From NCBI GenBank assembly GCA_017471025.1, contig JAFUWX010000102.1:1-52114 (forward strand): a stretch of DNA of 52,114 nt. The letters run 5' to 3'. The notes under the pieces are model-generated. The model had not been told where the DNA came from. It searched no databases and saw only the letters and a list, made by a program, of their open reading frames with translations. Numbering within the stretch: the stretch's first letter is position 1; every line of letters starts with the position of its first letter. The translations under genes and the position numbers were made by a program. This document shows positions 25,346 to 34,507 of the stretch, one piece after another. Origin of the DNA: Bacteroidales bacterium (GTDB lineage: Bacteria > Bacteroidota > Bacteroidia > Bacteroidales > UBA932).

Positions 25346-26869
25346 CTATTCCCACTCAATGGTTGCCGGCGGTTTGGAGGAAATATCGTAAACGACGCGG
25401 TTGATGCCGCGGACACGGTTGATGATATCGCTGGATACGCCGGCCAGGAAGTCATACGGGAGATGGATCCAGTCTGCCGTCATGCCATCGACCGAACCGA
25501 CGGCCCGAAGGGCGATGCAATGCTCATAGGTCCGACCGTCTCCCATGACGCCTACGCTCTTGACCGGCAATAAGATAGCGCCGGCCTGCCACACCTTGTC
25601 ATACAAACCCTGCGCCTTCAGCGCGTCGATGAAAATGGCGTCCGCCTCCTGCAGGATGGCCACACGCTCCGGCGTTACCTCGCCCAGCACACGGATGCCC
25701 AGACCCGGGCCCGGGAAAGGATGACGGCCCAGGATGGCCGGATCCAGACCGAGGGCCTTGCCGATACGCCGGACCTCGTCCTTGAACAACAGGCGTAGCG
25801 GCTCTACAATCTGGAATTTCACACCTTTCGGGAGACCGCCCACATTGTGGTGGCTCTTGATGGTCACGGAAGGGCCGCCGACGGAGGTGGACTCGATCAC
25901 ATCCGGATAAATGGTCCCCTGCGCCAGCCATTTCACATCGTCAATCTCCTGGGCTGCCGCCTGAAAGACCTCCACATAATCCCGCCCGATGATTTTCCGC
26001 TTGGTTTCCGGGTCGGTGACACCGGCCAGGTCCGACAGGAAACGGTCGGCCGCATGGATGCCGCGCACCTGCAGGCCCATCCCCTCGTAAGAGGCCAGCA
26101 CCTGGTTGAATTCATTTTTCCGCAACAGACCGGAATCCACGAAGATGCAGTGCAGCTGCGTCCCTACGGCCCGCTGGAGCAGCAGGGCCGCCACGGACGA
26201 ATCCACGCCGCCCGAAAGTCCCAGGATGACCTTGTCCTTCCCGATGCGTTCCCGCAGCTGGCGGACGGTCGATTCGATGAAGTTCGCTTCGGTCCAATCC
26301 CCCGTGCAGCCGCAGATGCCGCGGACGAAATTGCGCAGCAGCACCGCACCCTCTTCGCTATGATGCACCTCGGGATGGAACTGGATGCCCCAGACCGGCT
26401 CGCCTTCCACATGGAACGCGGCGCAGCGGACATCGTCCGTCGAGGCGATGATCCGGAAAGCGGCCGGGCAGGTCTCAATGGTATCCCCGTGCGACATCCA
26501 GACCGTCGAAGCGGCGCTCATGCCGACGAGCAGGGGGTCTTCCCCGACCTTGTGCAGGGTAGCCCGGCCATATTCCCGACGGGAGGACGGGGCGACCTTT
26601 CCACCGGCCTGGGCGGCCATATACTGGGCGCCGTAGCAGATACCCAGCACGGGCACCTGCCCACGGAAGGCTTCCAGCGCGATGCTGGGGGCATTGGCGT
26701 CATTCACGGACGCCGGGCTGCCGGAGAGGATGACGCCTTTGATGTCCGGGGTCAAGGCCGGCATTTTGCTGAAAGGAACGATTTCGCAATAGACACCCGC
26801 CTCGCGTACCCGCCTGGCAATCAGCTGGGTATATTGAGAACCGGAATCGAGGATGATGATGGTCTCCAT
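25346..26869 (-). CDS. guaA: GMP synthase (glutamine-hydrolysing)
   Basis: A 507-residue enzyme converting XMP to GMP. The glutaminase domain (1-190) has GICYGAQYM (nucleophile Cys) and [13 protein letters not shown]. The ATP pyrophosphatase domain has the P-loop [14 protein letters not shown], and the C-terminal dimer domain ends IEWE. The ATG shares a base with the guaB TAA (TAATG), so guaB-guaA is one operon converting IMP to GMP. Confidence 0.97.
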   Translation of the reverse strand: METIIILDSGSQYTQLIARRVREAGVYCEIVPFSKMPALTPDIKGVILSGSPASVNDANAPSIALEAFRGQVPVLGICYGAQYMAAQAGGKVAPSSRREYGRATLHKVGEDPLLVGMSAASTVWMSHGDTIETCPAAFRIIASTDDVRCAAFHVEGEPVWGIQFHPEVHHSEEGAVLLRNFVRGICGCTGDWTEANFIESTVRQLRERIGKDKVILGLSGGVDSSVAALLLQRAVGTQLHCIFVDSGLLRKNEFNQVLASYEGMGLQVRGIHAADRFLSDLAGVTDPETKRKIIGRDYVEVFQAAAQEIDDVKWLAQGTIYPDVIESTSVGGPSVTIKSHHNVGGLPKGVKFQIVEPLRLLFKDEVRRIGKALGLDPAILGRHPFPGPGLGIRVLGEVTPERVAILQEADAIFIDALKAQGLYDKVWQAGAILLPVKSVGVMGDGRTYEHCIALRAVGSVDGMTADWIHLPYDFLAGVSSDIINRVRGINRVVYDISSKPPATIEWE

Positions 26870-27951
26870 TATCTGTGATAGTTAGGGGCTTGTTTGGCAA
26901 TGACGACGTCGTGGGGGTGGTTTTCCGTGACTCCGCTGGCGGTGATCCGGACGAAACGGGCTTCGTGCAGGGCCGGGATATCCGGCGCGCCGCAGTAGCC
27001 CATGCCGGAGCGGAGGCCGCCGGCCAGCTGGTAGATCACCTCGGAGACGGAGCCTTTGTATGCCGTCCGGGCCACGACGCCTTCGGGCACGAGTTTCTTG
27101 GCGTTTTTCTGGAAATAGCGGTCGGCCGAACCGGCCTGCATGGCATCGATGGAGCCCATGCCGCGGTAGCCTTTCCAGGACCGGCCGTCGGCTTCGAACA
27201 CGTCGCCGGGCGCTTCGTCCGTGCCGGCGAACAGGGAGCCGCACATGACGCAGTCTCCGCCGGCGGCCAGGGCCTTGACGATATCGCCGGAATAACGCAG
27301 TCCGCCGTCGGCAATCACGGGTACGCCGCTTCCTTCAGCGGCTTGGGCGACCAGGGAAATGGCGGTAAGCTGCGGGACGCCGACGCCCGCGACGATGCGG
27401 GTGGTGCAGATGGATCCCGGGCCGATGCCCACTTTGAGGCCGTCGGCGCCGGCGGAAATCAGGTCCCGAGCCGCTTCGGCTGTAGCGATGTTCCCCACCA
27501 CGACATCCAGCACCGGATAGGCTTTCTTGATTTTGGCCAGCGCTTCCAGGACGCCCCGGGAGTGGCCATGGGCGGAATCCAGCACAACGGCATCGACCCC
27601 GGCTTCACGCAGGGCGGCTACCCGGTCGAGGATATCTTCGGTGATGCCGACGCCGGCCGCGACATGGCAGCCGGCCGCATGGACTGTCTGCACCTGGGCC
27701 GCCTGGGCCTCGATGGACATATTCTTATGGATGACGCCGATACCTCCTTCTCGGGCCATCGCCAGGGCCATCGGGGCTTCGGTGACGGTGTCCATCGCGG
27801 CGGAGACGAAGGGAAGGTCGAGGGAGATGTGGCGGGAGAAGCGTGTGGCGAGGGAGACCTCGCGGGGCAGCACTTCGGAATACGCCGGGACCAGCAGAAC
27901 GTCGTCGAAGGTCAACGCTTCCGCCATAATTCTTGCCGAAAAATCTTTCAT
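26869..27951 (-). CDS. guaB: IMP dehydrogenase without CBS domains
   Basis: A 360-residue enzyme oxidising IMP to XMP, the rate-limiting step to GMP. The usual enzyme is about 490 residues with two CBS domains inserted in the barrel; here the chain goes straight from [11 protein letters not shown] (about 80) to the next barrel strand, so both are absent. Catalytic Cys182 in GPGSICTTR, the flap [11 protein letters not shown] and the Arg-Tyr pair in SADRYFQ identify it as IMPDH, not GMP reductase. Without CBS domains, allosteric purine control is probably lost. It is coupled to guaA. Confidence 0.9.
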   Translation of the reverse strand: MKDFSARIMAEALTFDDVLLVPAYSEVLPREVSLATRFSRHISLDLPFVSAAMDTVTEAPMALAMAREGGIGVIHKNMSIEAQAAQVQTVHAAGCHVAAGVGITEDILDRVAALREAGVDAVVLDSAHGHSRGVLEALAKIKKAYPVLDVVVGNIATAEAARDLISAGADGLKVGIGPGSICTTRIVAGVGVPQLTAISLVAQAAEGSGVPVIADGGLRYSGDIVKALAAGGDCVMCGSLFAGTDEAPGDVFEADGRSWKGYRGMGSIDAMQAGSADRYFQKNAKKLVPEGVVARTAYKGSVSEVIYQLAGGLRSGMGYCGAPDIPALHEARFVRITASGVTENHPHDVVIAKQAPNYHR

Positions 27952-27972
27952 ATTGAATCAAGACCCGGGAAA

Positions 27973-28008
27973 GCCGGATATCCATTGCAAAAATACACAA
28001 TATCCGGC
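27973..28008 (-). promoter_or_regulatory. guaB promoter -7 box inside a 9-bp inverted repeat
   Basis: TATTTTTG on the minus strand (27995-27988) sits within GCCGGATAT (27973-27981) and ATATCCGGC (28000-28008). The arrangement looks like an operator around the promoter. Confidence 0.65.
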
Positions 28009-28051
28009 AGAATTCCATCAGCATTTTCGGTTTTATTCAACATTCCGAAAA

Positions 28052-28166
28052 ATCAGCTACCTCATTTCAAAACCTTCCGCTTCGCTCCATCCCTCCCAAA
28101 CAAGTTTGGGCCCCTCCCTCTAATGTGGCCGAGGGTGGCCACAGGTTTTGAAATGAGGTAGCTGAT
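28052..28166. repeat. Palindromic element with 23-bp perfect arms and two internal hairpins
   Basis: Arms ATCAGCTACCTCATTTCAAA... at 28052-28074 and its exact complement at 28144-28166. Inside are CCCAAAC/GTTTGGG (28095-28110) and TGTGGCC/GGCCACA (28124-28143). No ORF is present. It could be a MITE-like or other palindromic repeat. Confidence 0.85.
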
Positions 28167-28175
28167 CTTTCTCCA

Positions 28176-28207
28176 TTTTAGAATTTCTGAACATTTTGCT
28201 AACTTTG
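28176..28207 (+). promoter_or_regulatory. Promoter of the GtrA family gene
   Basis: TTTT (28176-28179), 20 bases, TAACTTTG (28200-28207), then 21 bases to the ATG at 28229. Confidence 0.65.
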
Positions 28208-28228
28208 CATCAAGACGAAAACCTGAAT

Positions 28229-28645
28229 ATGAAAGATCTGAAAGAATATTTGCGCTTTGGCAAATTTGTTTTGTTCTCCGCCTCCGCCGGAATCATCCAA
28301 GTCGCCAGCTTCGCCCTGTTCGACGAAGTCTTCCACTGGCCCTACTGGCTATGCTACCTGCTCGCCTTGGTCCTGAGCGTCCTGTGGAACTTCACCCTCA
28401 ACCGGAAATTCACCTTCCGGAGCGCCGCGAACGTGCCGAAGGCCATGCTGCTGATCGCGCTGTACTACGCCGTCTTTACGCCGCTGACTACGCTGCTCGA
28501 ACACTACCTGGCCGGCAGCCTGGGCTGGAACGAATACATCCCCCTGGCCATCAACATGCTCCTCAATGTGACGACCGAATACCTCTACCAGAAATTCGTC
28601 GTCTATCGGGGACAAATCGACAACGCCATCGCAAAATCGGAGTAA
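28229..28645 (+). CDS. GtrA family membrane protein
   Basis: A 138-residue protein with four membrane helices. FGKFVLFSASAGIIQ at the N-terminus and WNFTLNRKFTF after the second helix are GtrA/DPMS-type signatures. The family is involved in moving lipid-linked sugars (for example undecaprenyl-phosphate glucose) across the inner membrane for surface glycan modification. No glycosyltransferase neighbour is present, so its glycan is unknown. Confidence 0.9.
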   Translation: MKDLKEYLRFGKFVLFSASAGIIQVASFALFDEVFHWPYWLCYLLALVLSVLWNFTLNRKFTFRSAANVPKAMLLIALYYAVFTPLTTLLEHYLAGSLGWNEYIPLAINMLLNVTTEYLYQKFVVYRGQIDNAIAKSE

Positions 28646-28661
28646 AAGCATCGGGAAAAAT

Positions 28662-28710
28662 AATCCCCTGCACCGCCCTCAGCCATATAGGAGGGGGAAT
28701 GCAGGGGATT
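28662..28710 (-). terminator. Terminator at the end of the nuclease/phosphate operon
   Basis: Arms AATCCCCTGCA (28662-28672) and TGCAGGGGATT (28700-28710) with an inner CCCTC/GAGGG pairing. On the minus strand it is followed by ATTTTTCC. It lies between two converging genes. Confidence 0.8.
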
Positions 28711-28761
28711 AAATAAATGCAGGTTAATTTAATGAGCCGATAGCTTAACAGCCTGTTTCGT

Positions 28762-30408
28762 CTATTTTTCTATGCCCAGACGAGCCTGCACGACGTTCTC
28801 GACATAGCCGGAGAACTTCTGGCATTCGCTGATGAAGTCGGCATAAATGGTGCCGAGCGCATAGGAATATTTCTGGTCGTTGACCTCGGCGATGTTCTTC
28901 GTTTTCAGGTCTTCGCAATAATACTTGACCGTCCGGCGGAAGTCATGCACCTCGGCGTTCGTGTCTTTGAGCACAGCGTTCATCGTGTCGATACATTCCT
29001 TCAACATGCCAAAAAGTTTCTCCACGGACTGGATCTGCTCCTCGTTGAAATGCTGGCCGCCGGTCTTGATGCGGTTCAGGATACGGGCCAAGCTGAGGCA
29101 GCTGTCGCCGATACTTTCCAACTCGTTGATCTGGCGGAGCATCGAACGGATTTTGGCCTTCGTGCTGTCGCTGAGGTGGGCGTCGCTCACCTGGGCCAGG
29201 TACTTGCCGATTTCGGCCTCGATCTTGTCGCTGGAGTCTTCCATCTTGCTGACGCGCGTGAGTAGCTCCTCGGTGTCCCCATGCAGCATGCCATGGACGA
29301 CATCCAGCATATGCCCGGTCTGCTCGGCATACAGCCCGATTTCCTTCTGGGCCTGGAGCACAGAGATTTCCGGGGTCTTCATGATACCGCTCTGGATATA
29401 GGTCAGGTGGAAGCCTTCCTCCTCCGTCTCCTTGGGCTTGATGACGGCACAGACCAGCTTTTCAATCTGCGGTATGAACCAAATGAGTATCAAGGTATTG
29501 GTCACATTGAAGGCCGTATGGAAGGCCGCCAGGGCAAAGGACAGACGCGTAGGGTCCTGCATCTCCGCATGCGGATCGACGCCGACCCAGCCGCAGACCA
29601 TATCCACGAAGGGATAGAAGAGGCAGAGCACCCAGATGACGCCGAACACGTTGAAGAACATGTGCGAAAGGGCGGCGCGCCGGGCCTGGGTATTGGCCGA
29701 CATCGCGGCCAGGTTGGCCGTTACGGTGGTGCCGATATTCTCGCCCATCACCAGGGCAAGTCCTTGATAGATAGGCAGTACGCCGCTGGTACAGAGGACC
29801 ATCGTGATGGCCATCAGAGCTGCGGAAGACTGCGCGATGATGGTCAGGATGGTACCGATCAGCAGGAACAGCAGGATCGTCCAGTAACTGCCCGTGTTGA
29901 AGGAACCGAAGAAATCCACGACCGCCTGGTTGTGCGCCAGGTCCATTTCGCGCCCCGTGGCATTCAAGGTACCCAGGGCGAAGAAGAGGAAGGCCGCGCC
30001 GAAGAGGAAATCACCGACATAGCGATGCTTCTTCATCGATATCAAGATGATACCGATCAGGAAGGCCGGCCAGACGAAGTTCGTGATGTTGAACGAGAAA
30101 CCGGCCGACATGATCCACGCGGAGAGGGTCGTGCCGATATTGGCACCCATCACCACGGAAATCGCCTGCGCCAGGGTCAGGAGTCCGGCATTGACAAAGG
30201 ACACGGTCATGACGGTCGTAGCCGCAGAGGACTGCACAGCCACTGTCACGAACATACCCGTCAGCAGGCCCATGAAGCGGTTGGTGGTCATTTTCCCCAG
30301 CACATGGCGCAGCTGGGGACCGGTCATTTTCTGGAGCGCCTCGCTCATCATCTTCATACCGAAGATCAGAAGAGCGAGGGCGCCAAGCAACTTAAATAAG
30401 GTAATCAT
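28762..30408 (-). CDS. Na/phosphate cotransporter family protein with PhoU-like C-terminus
   Basis: A 548-residue protein with a membrane part (about 1-315) containing two inverted copies of the NptA/PNaS motif, each with QSSAAT or QSSAAL, and GANIGTT and GENIGTT. A helical C-terminal domain (about 340-545) is PhoU-like. The protein should import inorganic phosphate with sodium. It is the last gene of a tightly spaced six-gene cluster, 18 bases after the DUF5689 gene, and precedes a terminator, which links phosphate uptake with the nucleases upstream. Confidence 0.9.
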   Translation of the reverse strand: MITLFKLLGALALLIFGMKMMSEALQKMTGPQLRHVLGKMTTNRFMGLLTGMFVTVAVQSSAATTVMTVSFVNAGLLTLAQAISVVMGANIGTTLSAWIMSAGFSFNITNFVWPAFLIGIILISMKKHRYVGDFLFGAAFLFFALGTLNATGREMDLAHNQAVVDFFGSFNTGSYWTILLFLLIGTILTIIAQSSAALMAITMVLCTSGVLPIYQGLALVMGENIGTTVTANLAAMSANTQARRAALSHMFFNVFGVIWVLCLFYPFVDMVCGWVGVDPHAEMQDPTRLSFALAAFHTAFNVTNTLILIWFIPQIEKLVCAVIKPKETEEEGFHLTYIQSGIMKTPEISVLQAQKEIGLYAEQTGHMLDVVHGMLHGDTEELLTRVSKMEDSSDKIEAEIGKYLAQVSDAHLSDSTKAKIRSMLRQINELESIGDSCLSLARILNRIKTGGQHFNEEQIQSVEKLFGMLKECIDTMNAVLKDTNAEVHDFRRTVKYYCEDLKTKNIAEVNDQKYSYALGTIYADFISECQKFSGYVENVVQARLGIEK

Positions 30409-30426
30409 ACTGTCGTGCGAAAGGGA

Positions 30427-31533
30427 CTACTCGTTGACGACGATGTCGGAGAGGCGGTTGACAACGATCTGGATATCACCCTGATAGAGGGTCATCACAC
30501 CCGTCACGTCAACGGTCGCCTTCCCTTCCAGGACCGCCTTGGGGATCTCCGCGTCCGCGAATTTGGCATAGCCGCTGGTGCGGATGATTACGTCGGTATT
30601 TCCCTTCTTGAAATACTGGCTGACCGTCGCGGCCGTCGCCGTCGTACGGATGCTTTCTTTGTTCTCCGGATCGGCCACCGTGCCGTAGTTGTAGTCGCCG
30701 GCATTGCCGATGTTCACGGCGTCGAAGAGACCCTTGTCCAGGTTCTCGATGAACTTGTTCTTGCTCATCGCCCAGGTGGTCACGCCGTAGGTCTGGTCGG
30801 AGAGGAAGATCCGGTTGGAGGAGTTCTTGTGGTTGTCGTTGCTGTTGACATAGGCCAGGGTGAAGATCTCATTCCCATAGGTCAAACCCTTGATGGTCAC
30901 GAGCTTACCGATAGCCGGGCAGTCCGCGAGCGTCGCGGTGCGGCTCGGCAGGTCCTGCTCTTCCAGCACGACGGGCTCCACCTTTTCACCGATCTCACCG
31001 CGGATAATGTGCTCGTTGATGAGGACTTGCGCATCCAGGTAGGAGGTCTCGTACTCCGGCTCGGTGCCGGGCAGATACTCATAGACATAGCCGATCTGGA
31101 CCATGCCGCTGCCGCCGGAAGGGCCGTCATCATAGTTCTTGAGGACCTTGAAGCCGTACTCGCCAACCGTCAGGCCGGGAAGCTTGACATAAATCATTTG
31201 GCCCTCCTTATAGTCGGCATACAGGCTGGTCTTGCCCATTTTGATTTCCATGCCGCCGGTCTCATCCTGGATATAGAAACTCTTGTAGAAGTTTCCGGTC
31301 TCGTCGGAAGAAGAAATCTTGCCGCCCACGATGATGTCCTGCTCGTAATCGAAGGTAATCGGGCTGCCGTGCTGGTACATGGCCGCGAGCTCGCCGAGGG
31401 TCATCGTCGGCTCCAGCGTCACCTTCTCATAATCCTGGGGCGAGGGATACGTGCCCGTGAAGACAGGCTGCCATTCCTGGCAGGATACCAGGGCCGCCGC
31501 GACGGCCAACATGCTGATGATCGATTTTCTCAT
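30427..31533 (-). CDS. DUF5689 surface lipoprotein
   Basis: A 368-residue lipoprotein (signal ends AALVSC, Cys18 by count; QEW follows). The middle has the DUF5689 OB-fold-like domain (IVGGKISSSDETGNFYKSFY, IQDETGGMEI), and the end has an OB-like segment (VDVTGVMTLYQGDIQIVVN) typical of nucleic-acid-binding modules fused to secreted nucleases. No catalytic residues are apparent. I infer a surface binding subunit, occupying the place a SusD lipoprotein has in glycan systems. It starts 4 bases after the receptor gene. Confidence 0.85.
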   Translation of the reverse strand: MRKSIISMLAVAAALVSCQEWQPVFTGTYPSPQDYEKVTLEPTMTLGELAAMYQHGSPITFDYEQDIIVGGKISSSDETGNFYKSFYIQDETGGMEIKMGKTSLYADYKEGQMIYVKLPGLTVGEYGFKVLKNYDDGPSGGSGMVQIGYVYEYLPGTEPEYETSYLDAQVLINEHIIRGEIGEKVEPVVLEEQDLPSRTATLADCPAIGKLVTIKGLTYGNEIFTLAYVNSNDNHKNSSNRIFLSDQTYGVTTWAMSKNKFIENLDKGLFDAVNIGNAGDYNYGTVADPENKESIRTTATAATVSQYFKKGNTDVIIRTSGYAKFADAEIPKAVLEGKATVDVTGVMTLYQGDIQIVVNRLSDIVVNE

Positions 31534-31537
31534 AGCC

Positions 31538-34492
31538 CTAGAATCTGAAATAAATGTTCAACATATAATTGAAACCGCTCATATAGAAGTACTTCGGATC
31601 GAACTTGTAGAAGCGGACCTCATCCTGGGTGTTGTCCACGATACGGTTCTGCTCGAAGCCGCCGGTCTTGACATTCTTGTTGTTCAGCAGGTTCTTCATA
31701 TTGAGCGAGAAGCCCAGCTGGTACTTGCGCTGGATATACCAGGACTTGCCCACGCTGGCGTTCAGCAGGAAGCAGGGGGCGAATTTCTCCTGGGCGGCCA
31801 TGTAGTCCACCTCGTCCGGGGTAACGACACCGTCGGCACCGGCGGAAACGACATCCATGCGGAAGAGCGGGTTCATCGCCAGGTAGGAGTTGGAGAAATA
31901 GTCCCCGTTCAGCTCCAGGAACCAGTAATTGTGGTTCCAGGCGAGGCCGAGGCTGGCAGCCAGCTGCGGGGTACCCGGGATGTAGTGCTTCTGGTGGTGG
32001 TCGAAGATGTAGTTGCCCTGCTCATCCAGCCAGTAGCGGCCTTCTTCGTTGGTCATATACACCGGGTGGCTCTTCCAGTACGGGACGATTTCATCCTCCA
32101 GCACGATGTTGGAGCTGTTGTCCACGGTTTGGGTCAGACGCGGCGTGGAGGTATAGATGTATTCACCCCAGGCGAGGACGCCCTGCAAGGACAGGCCCGA
32201 CAGGCCGGTAGGCACCTTGAAGCCGAGCTCGACACCCATGTTCCGCTGGTCGATGTTCGTGAGGGCGAAATTCGTGAATGCGTTCTGGAGGTCGTCATAG
32301 ACGCTCATCACGTCGGACTGGTCGTTGATCGTGGTATAGTACAAGGTCGCGCGCACGTTGAAGCCGCCCGTGGAGAGCTGGTAGTTGAGGTCGGTGGAGA
32401 AGGTCTTGCTCGTCGTCAGTCCGTTCATCAGGGTGTTGCGCGTACGCGGGGAGATGAAGGATTTGTTGAACGACGGGGCGTCAGTCAGGTAGGCGACATT
32501 CGCATAGATGCGGGAGTGGCCGCCGATCAGGTATTCCGCATTGGCCTTCAGGGCATAGGTCAGGAAATTGACCTTGCGGGACTTGCCGTAGGAAGAGATC
32601 GGCTCGCCGGTCTTGGCGTCATAGGAGGTGAGGTTCGTCCCGGAAGCGGGATCGATGATCTCGCCGCCGCTGGGCCAGGTGCCGGCAAAGAGGCCGTTGC
32701 GCATCAGACCGTCCCTCCAGAAGCGGGTATAACCGAGCTTTCCGGCGAGGGTGGCGCTGAAGCGGCCGACGGCGAAGCGTCCGTTGGCCCACAGGCCGTA
32801 GTTGCGGATCTGGGCCAGGTAATCGTAGCCGTATTTGTCCCCGACGGACAGGACCTGGGCCTTGCCGTTGGCGAAATAGTAATCGAGGTCGTACTGGTAA
32901 CGGGCTTCGAGGGAAGCGAAGTCACGCTCGGCGAAGTTATTGGTATTCAGGTAGTAATCACCACCGAGCAGGTCGGCGACGATCTTGTAGTTCTCCGTCC
33001 GGTTAATGCGGGCGTTGAATCCGGCGTTCATGGTGAACCAGTCCTTCGGACGCCATTTCAAGGAAGCGGCGAAGTTCAGGTCGCGCTGATCGACGCGGCG
33101 CTCTTCCTGGATATACTTGGAACGGGCCTTGCCATAGGCGTCGCGGTTGTTCCGGTTGACATTGTACAGACGGTCCCAGTTGATCTGCGTGATGGAGGGA
33201 TCGCGCATCACCCGCCAGGAATCATCGACCCAGGCGGCCTTGATCTCGCTGTAACGCTGCAGGTCCTCGTTGTCGAACTGGAAATAGCTCGGCAGGTTGC
33301 GATAGTAATCCGGCTTCGGGTCGGCGGCATCGTTCCAGTCCAGGGCCGTGTAGCCGTTCTTGCCGAAACGGTAGAGCAGCGTGGCGCTGGCGCTGAAACG
33401 CTCGGTCGGCGTATAGTCATACTTCAGCACGGCGATCGGCTCATGGGTCTTGCGGACGCGGGCATTGCGGACGCGGCCGTTCTGATAACCCCAGTTCGGG
33501 TTGTAGAGGTTGTCGCCCATCAGGTCATAGACCTCCTGGGTGGCCGCCATCTGCGCACCCCTCTGGCCGGGAGCCGCCATGAAGATGGCGCTCAGCTTGT
33601 GGGTATCGTCAAACTTCTTCTCAACGGAACCGTAGTAGGCGAAGGAACGGTAGTAAACACCTCTGATCCAGTCATTTCCACCCAGACGGGTCGAGACGTT
33701 GAAGGCGTAGGACCAACCGTTGTCCAGGGGACCGGAACCGTAGGAGAGCATCAGACGCAGCCGGTAGAGGGCGCTGTTCGTCAGGACGCTGCCCCGCAGG
33801 CCCTTGCGGACATAGGAGGCGGTACCGGGGATGTTGGTCACGCCGTTCACGCCGCCGACGGCATAGTCGGAGGATTCGGCGCCGCTGGTGCTCATCTTCG
33901 TACGCGTCGCCTCGTTCAGGCCGCTCCACAGGGAGAAGGGACCGTATCCGGTGAGGGCGTCGTTCATCTTGACGCCGGCCAGATAGACCTCCTGGCTCTC
34001 ATTGGCCAGGCCGCGCACGCGGAAACGGACGCTGCTGAAATTGTAGCCCGCGATATTGCTGAACACGTCGTTCTGCCCGAAGAGGACGGTCGGATTGTCG
34101 TTGTATCCGCCACCGTCCGGGTCGAATTCGGCCAGGTCGTCGGCGTCCTCCTGGGAGCTCATCTTGGCCTGGGACATGGACAGTTTGAACATGTTCTTGA
34201 CATAGCCGTCAACGACCGTGACGTTGACCCGGGTCTGGAGGAATTCCGGGGCTTCCAGGACCAGGTCATAGAGTCCGTCCTGAAGGTTTTCGATGAGGAA
34301 ATTGCCGGCCTCGTCGGCCTGGGCGGTCGCTACCACCACGGCCCCCTGGTAGAGGGTCAGGGTAGCGCCCGCGACAGGTTCCCTGTCGGCACGATTCACT
34401 ACCGTACCCTTCACTCCGCCGGTATATTCCTGGGCCAGGAGGCTCAGGGAGCAGAGGAAGGCGGCAAGCGCAAGCGTAAGTTTTCTTGACAT
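31538..34492 (-). CDS. TonB-dependent receptor-like outer-membrane protein with carboxypeptidase-like domain
   Basis: A 984-residue outer-membrane protein with a signal peptide (ends LSLLAQ), an N-terminal carboxypeptidase-regulatory-like domain (GGVKGTVVNRADREPVAGA, about 24-100), a plug region (NPTVLFGQNDVFSNIAGYNF, RVRGLANESQEVYLAGVKM) and a large beta barrel ending in an aromatic residue (NIYFRF). The TonB box is not obvious. Unlike SusC it has no SusD partner; a DUF5689 lipoprotein follows instead. In the context of two nucleases it probably imports nucleic-acid breakdown products, which is inference. Confidence 0.9.
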   Translation of the reverse strand: MSRKLTLALAAFLCSLSLLAQEYTGGVKGTVVNRADREPVAGATLTLYQGAVVVATAQADEAGNFLIENLQDGLYDLVLEAPEFLQTRVNVTVVDGYVKNMFKLSMSQAKMSSQEDADDLAEFDPDGGGYNDNPTVLFGQNDVFSNIAGYNFSSVRFRVRGLANESQEVYLAGVKMNDALTGYGPFSLWSGLNEATRTKMSTSGAESSDYAVGGVNGVTNIPGTASYVRKGLRGSVLTNSALYRLRLMLSYGSGPLDNGWSYAFNVSTRLGGNDWIRGVYYRSFAYYGSVEKKFDDTHKLSAIFMAAPGQRGAQMAATQEVYDLMGDNLYNPNWGYQNGRVRNARVRKTHEPIAVLKYDYTPTERFSASATLLYRFGKNGYTALDWNDAADPKPDYYRNLPSYFQFDNEDLQRYSEIKAAWVDDSWRVMRDPSITQINWDRLYNVNRNNRDAYGKARSKYIQEERRVDQRDLNFAASLKWRPKDWFTMNAGFNARINRTENYKIVADLLGGDYYLNTNNFAERDFASLEARYQYDLDYYFANGKAQVLSVGDKYGYDYLAQIRNYGLWANGRFAVGRFSATLAGKLGYTRFWRDGLMRNGLFAGTWPSGGEIIDPASGTNLTSYDAKTGEPISSYGKSRKVNFLTYALKANAEYLIGGHSRIYANVAYLTDAPSFNKSFISPRTRNTLMNGLTTSKTFSTDLNYQLSTGGFNVRATLYYTTINDQSDVMSVYDDLQNAFTNFALTNIDQRNMGVELGFKVPTGLSGLSLQGVLAWGEYIYTSTPRLTQTVDNSSNIVLEDEIVPYWKSHPVYMTNEEGRYWLDEQGNYIFDHHQKHYIPGTPQLAASLGLAWNHNYWFLELNGDYFSNSYLAMNPLFRMDVVSAGADGVVTPDEVDYMAAQEKFAPCFLLNASVGKSWYIQRKYQLGFSLNMKNLLNNKNVKTGGFEQNRIVDNTQDEVRFYKFDPKYFYMSGFNYMLNIYFRF

Positions 34493-34507
34493 ATTTATAG
34501 GTGTTTT

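Noticed and set aside
28081..28143. CRISPR-like or attC-like interpretation of the palindromic element
   Set aside because: No repeated spacer units, no integrase or cas gene, and the arms are much longer than attC boxes.
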